The notes below the pieces were generated by a model, which was given only the letters and a program-made list of their open reading frames with translations, made no database searches and was not told the origin of the DNA. A program made the translations under genes and the position numbers. Of a stretch of DNA of 64,000 nt, positions 1 to 14,171 are shown one piece after another. How positions within the stretch are numbered: position 1 is the first letter of the stretch; the number at the start of each line of letters is the position of its first letter. Origin of the DNA: Lepisosteus oculatus (lineage: Eukaryota; Chordata; Actinopteri; Semionotiformes; Lepisosteidae); assembly GCF_040954835.1 (NCBI RefSeq), contig NC_090696.1:57938222-58002221 (forward strand), given 5' to 3'.

Positions 1-3000
1 AATTATTGTCCAACAGCTTACAGCACATAGATTTAATCACCTTGTACAAATGTCCAGAAATGAAAGAAATGAAAGAAGTAATATCAGTACCAATGCCGTT
101 GTACAGGAAGTGTCCAGACAGTGTTTGAACAGTAACGCGAAATAACCTACACGTTACTCACAAGCTGTTCCAATGGACACATACCATTTTTTTGGGGGGT
201 TGACAGACTATCAAATCCCTGCACTGTCTGTACCCAATAAAGTAACAAGAGCTTTTGCAAATATGTCACCACAGCCAAACCAGTGTCACCTTTCCCCATA
301 GGCTGAAGGGTAGCTAGATAACATGCTGGTAGCACAAAGCTCACTACTTTCAGTTCAGTGACACTGTACACAGATCAATGTGCGTTGATAGAAAGACATC
401 TGTTGCAGTTGCAGTGATAGAAATAGCTAATTCAAAAGTGGACAAAAACTTATCTGGTTTATAATTAAAAATAAATCCAAGACTTCAAGCCAACTTACAT
501 TTCTGGTACTGGGGAGTGCTTGTGAAAGGTGACAGGTGGGTTATGCAATACTGCTACATTACTTTGTGGTTGCAAAAGTATAAAGTGAAGGCAAAACAAA
601 TACTTCAATGCAATAAAATCCTTTTGCCTATCTAGCTCAGAGGACCAAGTTGATCCCTATTTGCACATTTTGCTTTTTTTCCCCATTCGTAATGCCTATA
701 TCTGTAAGCAGTTAAATCTTTCATTGTTATATGAAATGGGCTTCAATTTAGAGGCAACAACAAATAAAATACTGTACAATACCATAAGAAACACATGTTT
801 TCTGTTCATGTGTCACTATTGCGGAGTGAACAATAAATACAGCAAACAAGTCCGTGCCACCTAAAACATGACACTAGACAGCCCATTGTCTTTTTATTGG
901 ACAGCTAAAGTTCACTAACCATTACTTTGTGAGAAGTAATAAAAACATTTTCGTGTCCCTAATTTCAAAAACAAGTGGCAATCTGGCAGAAAAAAAAAAC
1001 ACTTGAAATCCAGACCGATTTCCAGTGTCTAATGACATAAGCCTGAATCTGTGGACACAAAAGAACCAAAACAAACATCCGTCATCCTTAGCAAAGAAGG
1101 GTGAACAATTAAACAAGGCAAAAGGTAGCAGCAGGCCATGTGTTTGTGTTTTAAAGCATGAAACAAACATGCACTTTAAAAGGTAAAAAGGCCAGAGGAA
1201 CAAAACAAAAAGCTTATGGATTCTCCCTGTAAGCTGTGACTATTCAATAAAATATACTTATTTTTTTTGTTAGATCAGAAAAAATAAAATGAATAATCAG
1301 AATAAACCAAAGGGTGGAGTACCTTATTCACAGCTTGAATGAATAAAACATTTAATTTTTCAGGCATTTTGTCAGATCTTTTAAACTTCAAAAAGCATTG
1401 CTCAATCCCTGCCAAGGAATGACAATATGAACTGCTTAAAGAGCTCTTTTCAAGCATCACACCTGTGGAACACATTACTTATGTAATAAATAATTAAAAC
1501 ACTTTATTATTAAAAAGCAAACATGCATATTAAGTTAGCTGGTGCCCTTCCATATTTCTGTTTTTCAATCTTTCATTTGTTTGGTACTTCTGCCAGTTTT
1601 GGTTGGAAGACAAGCTATAAGGTTCCATGCGCTCAATCAATGATAAATACAGTAAATACCAAGTGACACAACAAAATTGTTCAACACGTCTTTCACCTTT
1701 CTTCCACAGAGATACGTTTAAAATGTGTACAAATTAAGCACAATTAAATTATTTTCAGTGCGGATTACAATGCTTAAGTAGGCCTGCTATTGAAAAGAAT
1801 CTCAAATTGAGCTTTTCATGTTATTTGCTCAGCTTGGCATCATGAAGCTGAATTTGTGTGGGGTGGGATGTTGTCCTGCTACTGCACTCCAGACTTCATT
1901 ACTGAGACAGTACATCACCTGCTCAGAAGCTAAAACAGCATTTATGTACCAGTTCAGTTCTGGTGTCCAGAATGTATCCACACAATTTACACTGAAGTGT
2001 TGGGGGGGGGGGGAATGGAGGATAATGACTTATGTCAATACAAGGTATATTTTAGGAAATCCCCAGAAAACATGGGAAAAGAAGTCTATAAACCCACATA
2101 ATTTCATAACTATCTTCAATGACCAAGTAACTAATCAAATCAGCAGACAAAAGTAGAACCAGGGAGTCTCTTTCTGGCTGTCTGTTTTTAAGGAGGAGTA
2201 AAACGTCTGTTCTTGGTGAAGAAACAAGGTATTGCTCGGCATTTCAAAGACAATGTAACTATCTCACGCTTCACACAGAAAAATGTGGCAAGTTTCCCGG
2301 GAATACAAGATGGCCTTACAAGCACAGCAATCTGCAGGGCTGGGACCAGCTGGTAATTGGAGAGTGGTTCTGGAATGTGTGAATGTTAGAAACGGCCACT
2401 GCTGTGCAAACCTAATATGAATGAGAGGGGAAAGCGAAAAAGGAATGCGTGTCTCAAACAGAGGTGTTGCTGTAGATTGATTTGGCACATATAAACACTT
2501 AAGGAGCGTTGTGAAAAGCTTGATTCAAGAGTATAAATCAAAAAATGACGAGAGTTAATCAGATATGTTGCTTTATAAAACGCCACAATCGGGAGATAAC
2601 CGCAATATGCATTTTAATTGGTTTAGCTTTGGAGAAAAACTGGACCTGTCACAGTATTTCTGGTTTCAAAATATTCAAATTCATCATCTTGGGTATAGTT
2701 CTCTTTGGGAAATGTACAAGTACCAGAAAAAACAATTAAAAAGGGGAGTTCTGGATCATAGTTATGATCAAATGCTCCTTTAAATGTGCCTTGATAATTC
2801 CTGGAGCACCACAGTGAGTCTGCCTGCTAATATTACAATCTTAACTATATATAAAAAAAAAAACTTACTCAATTCATCTGGATTTTTTTTTGTAGTGTCA
2901 GAACTAGATCGTGTTTAAAAATCATAGGTCAAATGACAATGCAATAGATAAGAACATACACAAGTGTGCACCAGTAATATAATGCCATTTCTTTTCCATT

Positions 3001-3101
3001 TGGTGATGCCAACAACTTATGATGTGGAAAAAAATAATAGTGAAATAGTTGTTTTCCAACTTTTGATGCAATCTGGAATTATGGAAGAACACAGATGAAT
3101 A
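1..3101. other. Non-coding stretch, presumed TTC39B intron
   Basis: I see no exon, RNA gene or recognisable transposon here. Short open frames on both strands lack splice-site support or family resemblance. A run of ten G lies near 2001-2010. Confidence 0.4.
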
Positions 3102-3328
3102 TGGGCGGCACAGTGCTGCTGTGTTTAGCATTACTGCCTCACCGCGCTGAGGCCCTGGATTCAATTCCAGACCTGAGGTGCTATCTGTGTGAAGTCTGCA
3201 AGTTTTCTCCATATTTGCATGGACTTTGTGTGCTCTAGCACCATCCCACAGTCCATTTCTTGCCAAATATGCACAGGCTCCCCCAGGACCCTGAACTTTG
3301 AGAAGTGGTGAAGAAATGGATTGATAGT
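3102..3328 (+). repeat. Decayed SINE, GGCGGCAC-type
   Basis: Starts with gggcggcacagtgctgctg, has a box-B-like attcaattcc, then the typical gtgtgaagtctgcaagtttt and a 'cccaggaccctgaactttg ... gaaatggattga' end. This is the dispersed repeat common in fish genomes; at least four more copies sit in this window, all in plus orientation (4,488, 11,841, 32,651, 63,002). Confidence 0.65.
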
Positions 3329-4487
3329 TAAACTAAGAAATGCTGTATGTCATTAACTTTTTTTATTACAACCAGTTTACTGAAGGACTGAACTTATAAG
3401 GCTATCTACAGTATATAGCGTAAGTTAGAAAGTGTAAAAGATGAAACCATGTACAGTCAAACCCCTGTTTGAATGGAAGCACATTACTGCCGACAAAGAA
3501 AAAAAACTGTGAAGATAGTACATTATCCCATACTTTATATGATAATCAAATGATAGCATAATTGTCGTAAAGTACCTACATTAACATCAGAAATAAAATC
3601 GGTTGCATAGTACAGTCTTTCTTTCTTAGGAAAAGAGCAAGTGTCCTCGTGGTTATAATTGTGCTCTTATGTAACATTTCATTATGAATGAACCCCAGTC
3701 GAAAGTAAGCCTGTATACATTCTACAATGTTGGATATTGTCATGAACATGAAACCCAAAGTTCCAGCTGAGCTATCAATAGCTTCTAGGTGCTGTCATTG
3801 CAAAATCTAATAGGCTGTTCATGCACTCAGGCGATTACTGGTATATCATAATAATGTGATAATAAACTACAATTTATGATACAGTTAATTTTTTCCTTAA
3901 TGACAGCAAAGCGCTTCTTATATTTGTGTAGTTTGTCATATAGTTTATTCAATGTAAGTATATAAAGTTTTAATCTGTGGTAATCAAATTGGATGTCTTT
4001 TCATTGAAAGATAACCTTTGTTTACCCCTGAATTTGGTGAAACATACTACACATTCCCTGAATGACAGCTAAGGCCACCGACTAGTTTGCCAAACACAGA
4101 ACACCTCTGTAACCCAAAGTTTATAAAACAACCCACAGCTCCAGGCAAAGTGTAGTTCCGAAATGATGATATACACCACTACAGCTGCCATGTGAACAGA
4201 GTTTTGATTATGTGTTGAGAAGGGACTGTCAATTTTGCTTGTAGAGCTGCCCAGAGCGGTTTTCTGTGTGCTCTGAAGCTTTGTAAACCGGGAAAAGGCT
4301 GAAGCACAGAAACTATAATTAAACAGAAATGGCTGTTGGCAAAGGTTATTTCAAAACACAAGCACATTTGAAACTCTGACACAAGAGCCTTGCAGGGGGG
4401 AGAAGAACAATGCTAAATAATTTCAGACATACAATTTATAACCCACCACATGTTCTCACTAGAGAACCTTTTTAACTAAATTGCTGT

Positions 4488-4755
4488 AGCAGTGGGCAGC
4501 ACAACTGGATTGCAGCTAGCACTTCATTGCTGGGGTTAGATTCCACACTGGAGCCTGTTCTGTGTGGAGCCTGCACGTCACCTCAACTTTTTCCAGATGG
4601 GCTGGTTTTCCTCTCCTGGCCCAAAGACATGTTGTCTAGGTTAAACTGCACCTCTAACATGCCCTACATGTGTGTATGCCCTTTGCTGGGCTGGCAAGCC
4701 TCCTGGGCTAGGCCTTGGTTCACTGTGACCCTCTGTTTGTGATAATAGATGGATG
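4488..4755 (+). repeat. Decayed SINE, GGCGGCAC-type
   Basis: Begins agcagtgggcagcacaactg, contains the 'tgtgtggagcctgcacgtca' and 'cccaaagacatgttgtctag' segments, and ends with aatagatggatgtt. Same family as the copy at 3.1 kb. An open frame inside it (4527-4742) is a by-product. Confidence 0.65.
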
Positions 4756-4934
4756 TTGCCATGGTAATTTAATGAAGATTTATTTCAATGCAAGATAAAA
4801 AGTTGATCGAATTTACAGTGCATCTCTGCAGTCAAGTGGTGAAAACAAGGGACCCACAGAACAGTGTTTGGGGTATATTCTATACACAGGCAGCCTGGTT
4901 CAGTTAAAGATTACTTTAAGGAAAGACTTCGACT

Positions 4935-5351
4935 GCAATGAAAAATAGAAACGGTGTGGATCCCGAAGACCAGGATAGTAAACACACGGCTTAATAAGAA
5001 AAGTGATGTCCTCGAGTGGTCCAGTTACAGACCTGATTTGAATCCTTTAGAATATCTGCAGAAAGATGTCAAAATTGCAGTCCATCAAGGATCCCCTCTG
5101 ACGGAGTCTGAGCATGTTTCCAAAAAAGAATGGGTGAAAACTGCAATTTCCCATAGTGCCGAGTCGACAGAGACCTGTCCACAGCTGAATCTTCTGACAC
5201 CTCACTTGTTTCACACATGAAAGTATTTATTTTGAACACTTTAAAGTTTAGGATAAATTCAGTTCCAAAAATGTGTATACATGATTTGTAATTCAACAAA
5301 TTGGGACATCTTTGGAAGGTAGTGAATAACTTTTCGAGACACTATACTGTA
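4935..5351 (+). pseudogene. Tc1-like transposase remnant, 3' part
   Basis: A plus-strand frame (4954-5220) carries the C-terminal transposase signature VLEWSSYRPDLNPLEYL, then KDVKIAVHQGSPLTE and KKEWVKTA, which matches the region around the catalytic Glu of Tc1 DD34E transposases. The N-terminal DNA-binding part and first two Asp blocks are absent. Downstream sequence (5268-5330: gatttgtaattcaacaaatt gggacatctttggaagg) and a closing 'cgagacactatactgta' look like the element's right end. It is an old, 5'-truncated copy. Confidence 0.8.
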
Positions 5352-8300
5352 TATCGTAAAGTTGTCTTCAAAATAATTTCTCCCTGCCAATTTTGGCTAT
5401 ACAGTAGGTGGCTTTGCAACAAACTATTATTCCAAGCTTTTGTTCTGAATACAGGTAACATCAATGCTGCAGTAAACAAACAATTTAAAAATAAAAAATA
5501 CTTTTTCAAGTCAAACAAACTGCAAAAGAAAGTCAGTTCATATTCAAGTTTATAGATGATTCAGAACACTATTCAATTACAATATTGTTCAAATTGTCAC
5601 CTAAATACCAGGCGCAACTGGTCTCAAGCCAAGTATATGATGCAACATTCTTCTGATATTATACAAGTATTATATAAATATGAAACATTTAATCTCACAA
5701 GGGGAACCTTTATTAATAGCAACCATCTTCCCAAAAGCTGATGGATGAGCTGATGAATATGCATTCACTTCATCTGTGCCAGTGTAAGTTTCCAACTTTT
5801 CTACAGAAGATGCTATTGTATGATTACATACTAGGTTAATACACCATGCTATAGCTTCAGTTAAAGTTTTAAATACCAATTTAGGCAGGTTAGATGCACA
5901 GTGTGGCCTTAATCTACACACGTAATGGTTTCATTTTCTTGTTTTGTCCCGTGTAACAATGAGCTGTATTACATTTCCCAATTCCTGCGATTCTCTTAGG
6001 GAAAACTTAATTATCCAGTCAGGGGTACATATCACCAAACCAAGTGGCCAAGAGCTGAAGATCATTCGAAAGGGGCAAATTCTGTTAGCAAAGCAAATGG
6101 TGTGAACAAAGAAAACAGTTGAACTAGTTGTCTGTCACTACACCATTACACTGTGCCACTTCAACCTTATACATGTTGAAAAAGAGCAGGCAACTGACAA
6201 GATGAAATGTCAGAAAGAAACCTGCAAGAGTCTTTAATATATCATGAATGTAATATAATACATAACTAAAAATAAAGCAATATAGAAAAGGTTCAAATAG
6301 AAAGTTAAAACAGATTATTTCAAAGTACTTGAAGCAACATTAGTTTAGAAGTGGATTAAGGTTCTTTGGTTGTCTCAAAACAGGTTGAGCTAACCCACAG
6401 TTAGGAAATACCATGCTTCAGACAAGCAAAAGAAAAACCTATATTTAGTGCATATTTAACTCCAAGCTATGGTGCACAAAAACAATGGCTCAAAGCATCT
6501 TTGTCATCACTGCTGACATTTACCATGTCCCAGGATTCCCAGCTTTTCAAGAATGCCTGGTTTAAAACCTTAAATTAACACACTTATTCATGACTGTTGT
6601 TTAGGCTGTGGTTATGAAGGAGTTGAGATTTGCTTTTTTTAATTCTAAATACATATTACTTACAAGACTGGGGTTTCTGGGTTCCTGTTCCAGATCTTGA
6701 GTCTGTATTTTCCATAGATCCATCAGCACTCGTGCCAGTGCAGATTTGTTATTCAGTAAGTCAGTACGTTAACAGTGACAGAAAACAACGCTTCACCTGC
6801 CCTCCTGTACTGGGAATCTCTATATATCCCGTATTACCTTATATTCTACTCCCTAAAATTTGTCTTAGCTTCTCTTTCTTCAATTGAACAGTACACCAAG
6901 TATTATAACAAAAGTGTAAGAAATATTAGCATGAACTCTGGACAGGTGTATTTTTCTCTGCCTTAGTCACATGTTCACATAACATATGAAAGAAAGTTCA
7001 TGAGATTACATGGGCAATCAACACATTCTAGGGTGAATACTGTTATACAAGGTCTCAATGATAAGAGGGAAAAAAACTTAAATTTCCGGTTTTAAATCGA
7101 GCTAATCCAGTACAGTTTTAGACACCAGGAACCAAAATCACAAGGCATAATTTAAGTCAACTCTACTAAAATTCTGCATACACAGTATACACATTGCTGT
7201 TACGTTGCCAGTATATTCAGTTATATAAAACTTACAAGTTTAAGTTTGTCATAATGCAAGTATAATTTCCATAAGCATAAAAAGCCAGATCTTTTGCTCT
7301 TAGGTATTCTGGAAATTACATTGCAAAACAAGTCATTCAGAGAGAAAAGAGGAAACGGTAGCACAGAAGGCAGGTGCAGGTTACTTTGTTTTGCACGCAG
7401 CATATCTTGGCAACTGCTGCACAAAGGGACATAATGAAATTTATTCAGAAGCATGAACACTGTAGCAAACAGACCTGGGGGGGAATCATGCACCAGCTGG
7501 TGTAAAGGATCTGAGCAATGTCTACTTTAGTATTCCATAGCCTGTAGATGAGGAGGGATGCTTTCTACGGTAGGAAACCTGCCTGGCACGACAACAGCTA
7601 CAGTATCAATTAACTAGAACAAGGAAAAGGAAAAAAAAATACCCCTATTCTAGCCTTTCTACATTGGCTTCCTTTACAATATAGAATTAGTCTGATTCTG
7701 TTCCTCCCACCCCCCACCCCCACTAAAACCAAATACAAAATTTGTATTTCCCATTTAGTTCGAAACACAGCTGTTCGGGAATGTTGCTGCTGTATGTTTC
7801 AAAGCTTAATAAAATGCTCATGGATGGCTAGCAGTAGACCTTCATTTGGTTAAGCTCTAAAACTCTGAAACCATTCAAATCTTTCCGTGAAACTGGGGAT
7901 TTATTTATCATCTTTGAATTTTAGATCTGAACTACCTCACTATCTGGTGTTGGATACAGCTGAGAACGGAGAAAACTACACCACATTTTGTATAATGCTG
8001 GCCAAGATGCACACTTCAATGGGAGTATAAACCACAACACTGTTGTGTACACTGTTTATTTTCGTTCACACTCTTGGTTAGCGTGTTCCAAGTAATCGGC
8101 ATCCTTCTAAACGGATATAATCTAATTCTAATCTGTTTATCTGCAATCTTAAATTGGCCACTCCCATCAGTTAGAGCAGCTCCAGGCCTAGCTGTGCTGT
8201 ATCCAACAAAATGCAAGATTCCCACTCGTTGGTATTTTTTTAGAATAAGGTAACGGCTTTGATAAACTGTATGATAAACGCAGATAGAGAAAAATATCTT

Positions 8301-10204
8301 GAAAGGGGTGTCTAAGAAACTCACTACACAAAGTCCTCTTTTCCTTTTAACATCAAGCTTAACAATATTAAAAAGCAACATTTCTATACTGTTTTAAGTC
8401 CTACCAGTAAGAGCAATCATTTTTCTTAGCCTTGGAAAACCATAGTGTGATTCATCCAACTTGGGATGGGGAAAAAAAAAAAACTTGAGTACCATGGAGT
8501 TCAGTATCAAAACACAATACTCCATGTTTTTTTAATACAAGAACTGTAGCTGAATGTCACATGACCATCAGTTAGTTCATGGAACATGGGGTGTAATGCG
8601 ATATCTGGGTTGGACATCCACACCTGAGCACCTCACTGTAAAAGAAATGCACTGAAAATCTCCTTTCAGGTCATTTTCAGGACAGGAATCTTTCAGTGCT
8701 GAATAACACAAGAGGGAAATTCTCAAAGCATTTAAACTTACATTTCTGAAATACAGGTTATTAGGTTTTAAAGTCAGTCTCTGCAATGGCATCTATACCA
8801 CAAGCTTTGTTCTACCATCCGAGTATTTCCTTTATTAAGCTGTTGGAAGATTCTTACATTAGAAATGACATATTATACTGGGATTAATCAAAACATGCTA
8901 AAACATGCTAAAACCTAATTTAAAATTTTATGTTTTCGCACAATAAGATAAGTTTAAATTGCAAATACTACACTGATGAAAAGATTAGTATAATTTTTTC
9001 TTGTATGCTAGATTTACAATATTTCATTTGGGTTTGATATTGCCTGGCACAAAGTAACAGTAAATTACTGAGGTTTGACATCTTCAGTTTCTTATCGGTT
9101 AAACAGAAAATATAAAAATAGTTGTTTAAGAGCTAGATGGAGGTTTTAAATAAATGCATTTTGCCTTAAAATTGACACCAATGACAAGTGAAAGTACACT
9201 TCTCTTTCAGAGGAAGGCATATACAGTACACAGTAAGTCCACAGCTATGAAAGGCTAAAAGCTACTGTGCTCTTCTTCCATTTGTAAAACACACTATCAC
9301 CAACAACCATAAAAAAACAGTACACAATCAAAAACATACATATACCCCACTCTCCTGATACAAAAACAGATCCCAGTTTAAAAAAAGTTAAAATTTCTGA
9401 GAGGATGCTATCCTTCTTTAATAACAATAGGTTGTTGATGATGATGACGGTGATACACTAGAGCACACTCTAGCTCAGAACATGTGAAGTTTTCAGGGTC
9501 ACCAAGGACAGACCATGACTTCAATGAAACCAAAGAAGCTGATGCCTCTATCCTCTTGCTTTTGTTTTCTATTTGTGGAAAAATTTTTAGTTGCAATGCA
9601 CAAAAACATTTACTGCTAATGAATGTTGGTAATACAAATTGGCTTTAAGAAGTATTGTTTTAACATCCGTTAGTGACAACCTTGCTGCAAGTATGGAAAA
9701 TTGCCAGGAGCTTTTGGGTGAAGCAAACATTTTGCAAATATGCCATGCAAAACCAATTATGGATATTTTACATAAAAGTTCGTGATGAATAGAAAAACAG
9801 TTTTTTTTGTGGTTTGTGGAATCATATGTTCCACAGTGGAATGTCGTTTCATGCAATGTGACCAGTGCAGTAGACTGAACTGCTGATTGTCAATAGTTCA
9901 TGCAGAAATCAATGCAGTGAAAAAAAAAACAGGTATAAAGATCATTTTATTTTTTTTCCATTGAGCAACTGCACAATAGGCTACAGTTTACAAATAAAAA
10001 AAAATGATGTATAAAAATGACTACAATGAAATCCTTTAAGTAAATGTTTGAAACATTTCTTTTTTGGCGCTCATAGCAGAATTTGTTTTGTACCGGTTCA
10101 CGTGGGCAGTTACATCAATGTGCAGGGAGCAAATGAAGAAATTGAGGTTACCTGAAGGCTGAAAGGCAGGAAAAAACACACCAGCTTTTCAACCTTCTTT
10201 AGTT
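5352..10204. other. Non-coding stretch, presumed TTC39B intron
   Basis: No exon or known repeat recognised. A minus-strand 83-codon frame (5670-5921) and a 121-codon frame (8016-8381) show no family resemblance and no convincing splice sites. Confidence 0.4.
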
Positions 10205-10312
10205 GCATCTGAGGACATGAAGAAGGCTCGACAGCCAAAACTATTTTCTATTTTTCATCATGAAATTAACCTTCACTTGTTCTTTCTGAACTGCTTTACA
10301 CTGTACTAACTC
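10205..10312 (+). repeat. Dispersed repeat with 'gaagaaggctcgacagcc' core
   Basis: The core gaagaaggctcgacagccaa followed by a T-rich stretch, then 'catgaaattaaccttcactt' parallels the block at 43,958-44,066 (gaggaaggctccacagccga ... catggaataaacc). Two copies in one window show a dispersed family; I do not know which element it belongs to. Confidence 0.5.
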
Positions 10313-11840
10313 ACTGTTAAGTCAAGCCAATATTATACAATACACCAAAACCATGTGACGAATGCACTTCACTCTGTCCTCTATGACACACTGCATGCAC
10401 AGCATACCAGTTTCCCTTGACAACAAACCTACTGAATAGGCTGATCCACTTCTAGACAAGCCGAAACAATTGATAGCGCAGTATTTAAAACAACTTAAGA
10501 GACAATCACTGGCACCAATGTTACCTTAAACAACAATACCTATATTGTCATTTTTAATGTTTTTATACTTGAATGTCACAAAGTTATGTGACAAAAGCAC
10601 CTGAAATTCAACTGAGAGCAGTTTAGATTGTATTTGGGCAGGCCTACTGAACAGTGGAATATAAAGAAAAACTTCCTTCTGTCTTGCAAACTGTGCTTCC
10701 AGAATCTAGGTTGTCTTGATCTTAACCAGGAGCAAGCTGCTGTCTAATAATAGATGGATGGACCCCCCATCTACTTTGCAGTGTGGAAACATGCAACTCT
10801 GACCAAGAATAAATGATGATGTGCATGAGCTGATTATGTCAAAACTGCATTCTCCTTGTGTGCATTTTGAATGATTTGCAAATATGCCAGTGAGAATGAG
10901 TTTCCAATTGACCTTTACAACTCCATGTATGGAACAGAGAGGACCAGGGTAAGTATTAGGCATCCCGCAAAGGGACACCTAATCTTCTCTACTTCACAAT
11001 TAATGTTCAGGAGGACTTTTGGAGAGACTGAGACTCGTCATTAGTCAAAGCCGAGGACTCTTCAGTACCACAATCTAACCATTGTTTTAGCACCTTATCT
11101 CTGTGACAGGGTTACGTAATGACATGCACTTTATTATATTCTACCCTTCCACTGATTTTCTTTATTGGGGCTGTAATCAAAAAAGATGTCTACAATGGTA
11201 ACTGGAATTGAATGTATTTATTCTTTGATATTAGAGAAAAATCCTGAGAACATCAACCTTGTCTCAACTCCAACCATTTACTAGTATTAAGTATATATTT
11301 TCCCTGCACTACTGGCTTTCTATAAGGTAAATTGTTATTCACATGAATACACTTAACCTCAAGAAAAGTTGCCTCTTCACTGCACATAGCACACTCACTC
11401 TATACCCTACTTTAGCACTCAGTCTATTCTCAGCACTCCAAAGTCTTCATGTATAAAACACAGGAAAGGCTTAAGTCACAAGAAACATGAGAGGGTAATG
11501 CCACTTCTCACTACATAACCTCAAGTGATGTTACCAACGCTAAACACCTCCGAGTATTTGATTACTTTTGTTTCTAGGATCAGTGCAAAACCTACAGCGC
11601 AACTAAGTTTATTGTATGTAAATGTAAAAACAAAAAAGTTTAAAAAATATCATATGCATCCTTCCAAATCATACACTGAAAACCTTGAAAGTAACTTCAT
11701 TAACTACTGCTGACAGGAAAAAAAGTGGCAGAAATGATGGAATTAGGCAGCAATTCTATTCTTTCTTTAATTCTCTCTTCAGCACCAAAATCTAGCCACT
11801 GAAGAAAAATGAAATTCTGCAGAACATTATACAGATTAGA
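10313..11840. other. Non-coding stretch, nothing recognised
   Basis: No exon, RNA gene or repeat recognised. Confidence 0.4.
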
Positions 11841-12205
11841 AGGGTGGGAAGTAGAGCTGTGGAGCAGTAATTAGCATTGCTGCGCACAGCACTAGGGTCC
11901 CAAGTCAAAACCAGACCTGGGGTGCTATCCGTGTGGTGTTTGTATGTTCTCCCAGTGATTGTGTGGGTTTTTTCTCTGGTGTTCAAGTTTCCTTCCATAA
12001 TCCCAAAGGCACAATAGTACGTTATCTTGCCTCTGGGATAACCGGTACTGGCATACGTGTGTTTGGATGTGTGTGACCTGCTGTTGACAGGTACTCCGTT
12101 GAGGGTGTACCCTGCCTTGCACCAGTTACTTGCCAGGATAGGCTCTGGCTCCCCCGCAAACCCTGAATTGGAAGACGTAGTTAGAAAATGGATGGATGTA
12201 TAGAA
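11841..12205 (+). repeat. SINE, GGCGGCAC-type, nearly full length
   Basis: Runs from gggtgggaagtagagctgtg through 'ttagcattgctgcgcacagc', 'gtttgtatgttctcccagtg', 'gagggtgtaccctgccttgc' and 'ggataggctctggctccccc' to the diagnostic end gaaaatggatggatg. It is the most complete of the five copies here. Confidence 0.7.
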
Positions 12206-14126
12206 GGGTGGGGTCTAATCAGCCCTCTATGAAGAGTGGGGTTTGATCAGACCTGGGGTAGGAACTTACGCAGTTTAGAAACCAGACCTCACACATCAGC
12301 AGCCCTCAAAGAAGCAACTGCTGCCCTAGTGTTTGTTACTTTGCGTGCTTTGTCCTCCCCTATGATCAGCAACAGTGCTCAGGCTCATTCCACTTAGTGG
12401 GAGATTTTCCAATGGCCTCAGCCCCATGGCCAGGCAACCGTTCTCTCAATCCAACGGCTTAACACCACAAGCGCAAAGTAAAAATCACAACAATGGCATT
12501 CTTGTCTGATGCTCACTAAGTCTGTTTTTTGCAATGCTTAATTTGCAGAGTTTCATTATCACGAGCCAAGACGATTTTGTGGACTTAAAACAGGGTACAG
12601 TTTCAGCATGAACTAATTTCGCAATGCCTGCCAGTACAGGCATGACTGCACCCTGCTTAATTGATTTTAGTTTTTTAAATACGTTTTAAACAATTTAAAT
12701 TTATAATCCTAGAATGCAACGACACATTTTGTCAAACTGTTTTAATGTAAGAGGGTGAACCATTTTTGTCATTTTTAGAAAATATGTTTAGGAGTAGTGT
12801 TGGAGCACAGGCAGCTGAAAAATGTTATTTTAAAACAATATTTACTACAAATCAGAGGTGCAAATGCTTTAGACGTAGTACTTTATTATGTTCCTCAAGA
12901 ATTGGTACAAAGGCAGATATGTGCGGGGATCAATTAGATGCCCTTCTTCTCTGATTGTTTTTGACCGTGCTGTTTTGTTACCATACGTCAATCTGAGTGA
13001 AAAGGGGTTTTCAATTAAATTTTTCGAAGGCTTAGATTTACAAAAGTGACAAAACGTTTTAGGAAAATAAAGCATTTCTGGATTAAAAAAAAACACAAGC
13101 ACATTTTCCAAAATGCAAAAGAAAACACGCTGAGCTTTGGCAGAAACATTTCTAAATTCCTCTAAACTCAAAATCTCCCCGGATTTTCATAATCTGACAG
13201 TTAAAGACCGCAACTGTGGGAACTGGCAAAAATTCACACACAGGCTCAAGGGACCACATTTAGCTGGGACAAACCACCACGAAGGCAGGGGAGGTACTGC
13301 AGCAGTACAAGTGCACACCAAATTACAAAGTCTGTATTTCCGGATGATCGGTTATAAAAATAAACCTTAACTTCTACTGACAAAAAACAACCTGGTAGGA
13401 TAGTAGCCTGCTTTACAACATTTGTATGTAAGGAGTTTGTTTCTAGACCTCGGTAGTTATTAAGGTGACCGTATTTTCGGTGGTTGTAATGAATGGTTGA
13501 AAACATTTGAGCGAGTAAAAACAAAACTACGAAAATGTAAAATATCGTGAATTGACACTGCCAAAAACACAAGATACCCGTCACAAGATTTTTGGCAACA
13601 ATCTGCACGTCGGTGGGCTGGGAGAAGGACAGCCTAATGAATGTGTAAAGATGGGGAGTTCGCTTTTAAAAAGACATATGGCTACATGCCTCAGTTGCAA
13701 AAGCTTATTTTATGCCAATACTATTTTTTCATGTTTTTTTACTCTAATACCAATGCACCGGGTTCTCATCAAACATCCAATCAAATATTAAGATGGTCGT
13801 ACTTTCGTGTCATTTCGTTTATAACATTAACTCTCCATTGCGTAGTCTCCGACAAAAGATTATTTTCCTATGAAACATTTTCTGCTGCCCGTTTACCGGT
13901 ATTGCGTGACTACAACCTTGACGGATTCGTTTTGCACACCATTACACTACACTCTGCTACAGTTCGGTTAAACTGACAGGTTAAATCAAAACAATGTCAT
14001 TGTTGCATACACCATAGTTACAGTACTGGGTATGTCATATTGTACAACAGTAAGACGTACCAAAATGAATGCTGTTTTGAAAATAAATATATGACATATA
14101 GGTCTTAAAATGCAATTAAAACTTAC
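12206..14126. other. Non-coding stretch, presumed start of TTC39B intron 1
   Basis: No coding exon recognised. CpG dinucleotides become more frequent from about 13.1 kb toward 14.6 kb, as might be expected near a promoter. Confidence 0.35.
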
Positions 14127-14171
14127 CTCTTCAACGTCTAGATTTCCAGCTCCATTCCCTACATAAGCCAT
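14127..14171 (-). CDS. TTC39B: Possible first coding exon of TTC39B
   Basis: On the minus strand an ATG (14171-14169) opens 15 codons reading MAYVGNGAGNLDVEE, followed at once by a strong donor (GAG|gtaagt; GT at 14126-14125). TTC39B is a tetratricopeptide-repeat protein linked to lipid and LXR regulation. The assignment rests mostly on gene order: TTC39B lies head-to-head with SNAPC3 in human, and this exon has the right strand and position. I recognise no second exon or TPR-coding exon in the 14 kb to the left, so the rest would have to lie outside the window. The peptide itself is too short to prove identity; a chance ORF with a donor-like sequence is possible. Confidence 0.42.

Noticed and set aside
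5670..5921. 83-codon minus-strand frame as a TTC39B exon
   Set aside because: No family match and no matching splice sites.
9408..9596. 62-codon minus-strand frame as a TTC39B exon
   Set aside because: Protein-like text but no convincing acceptor or donor and no TPR resemblance.
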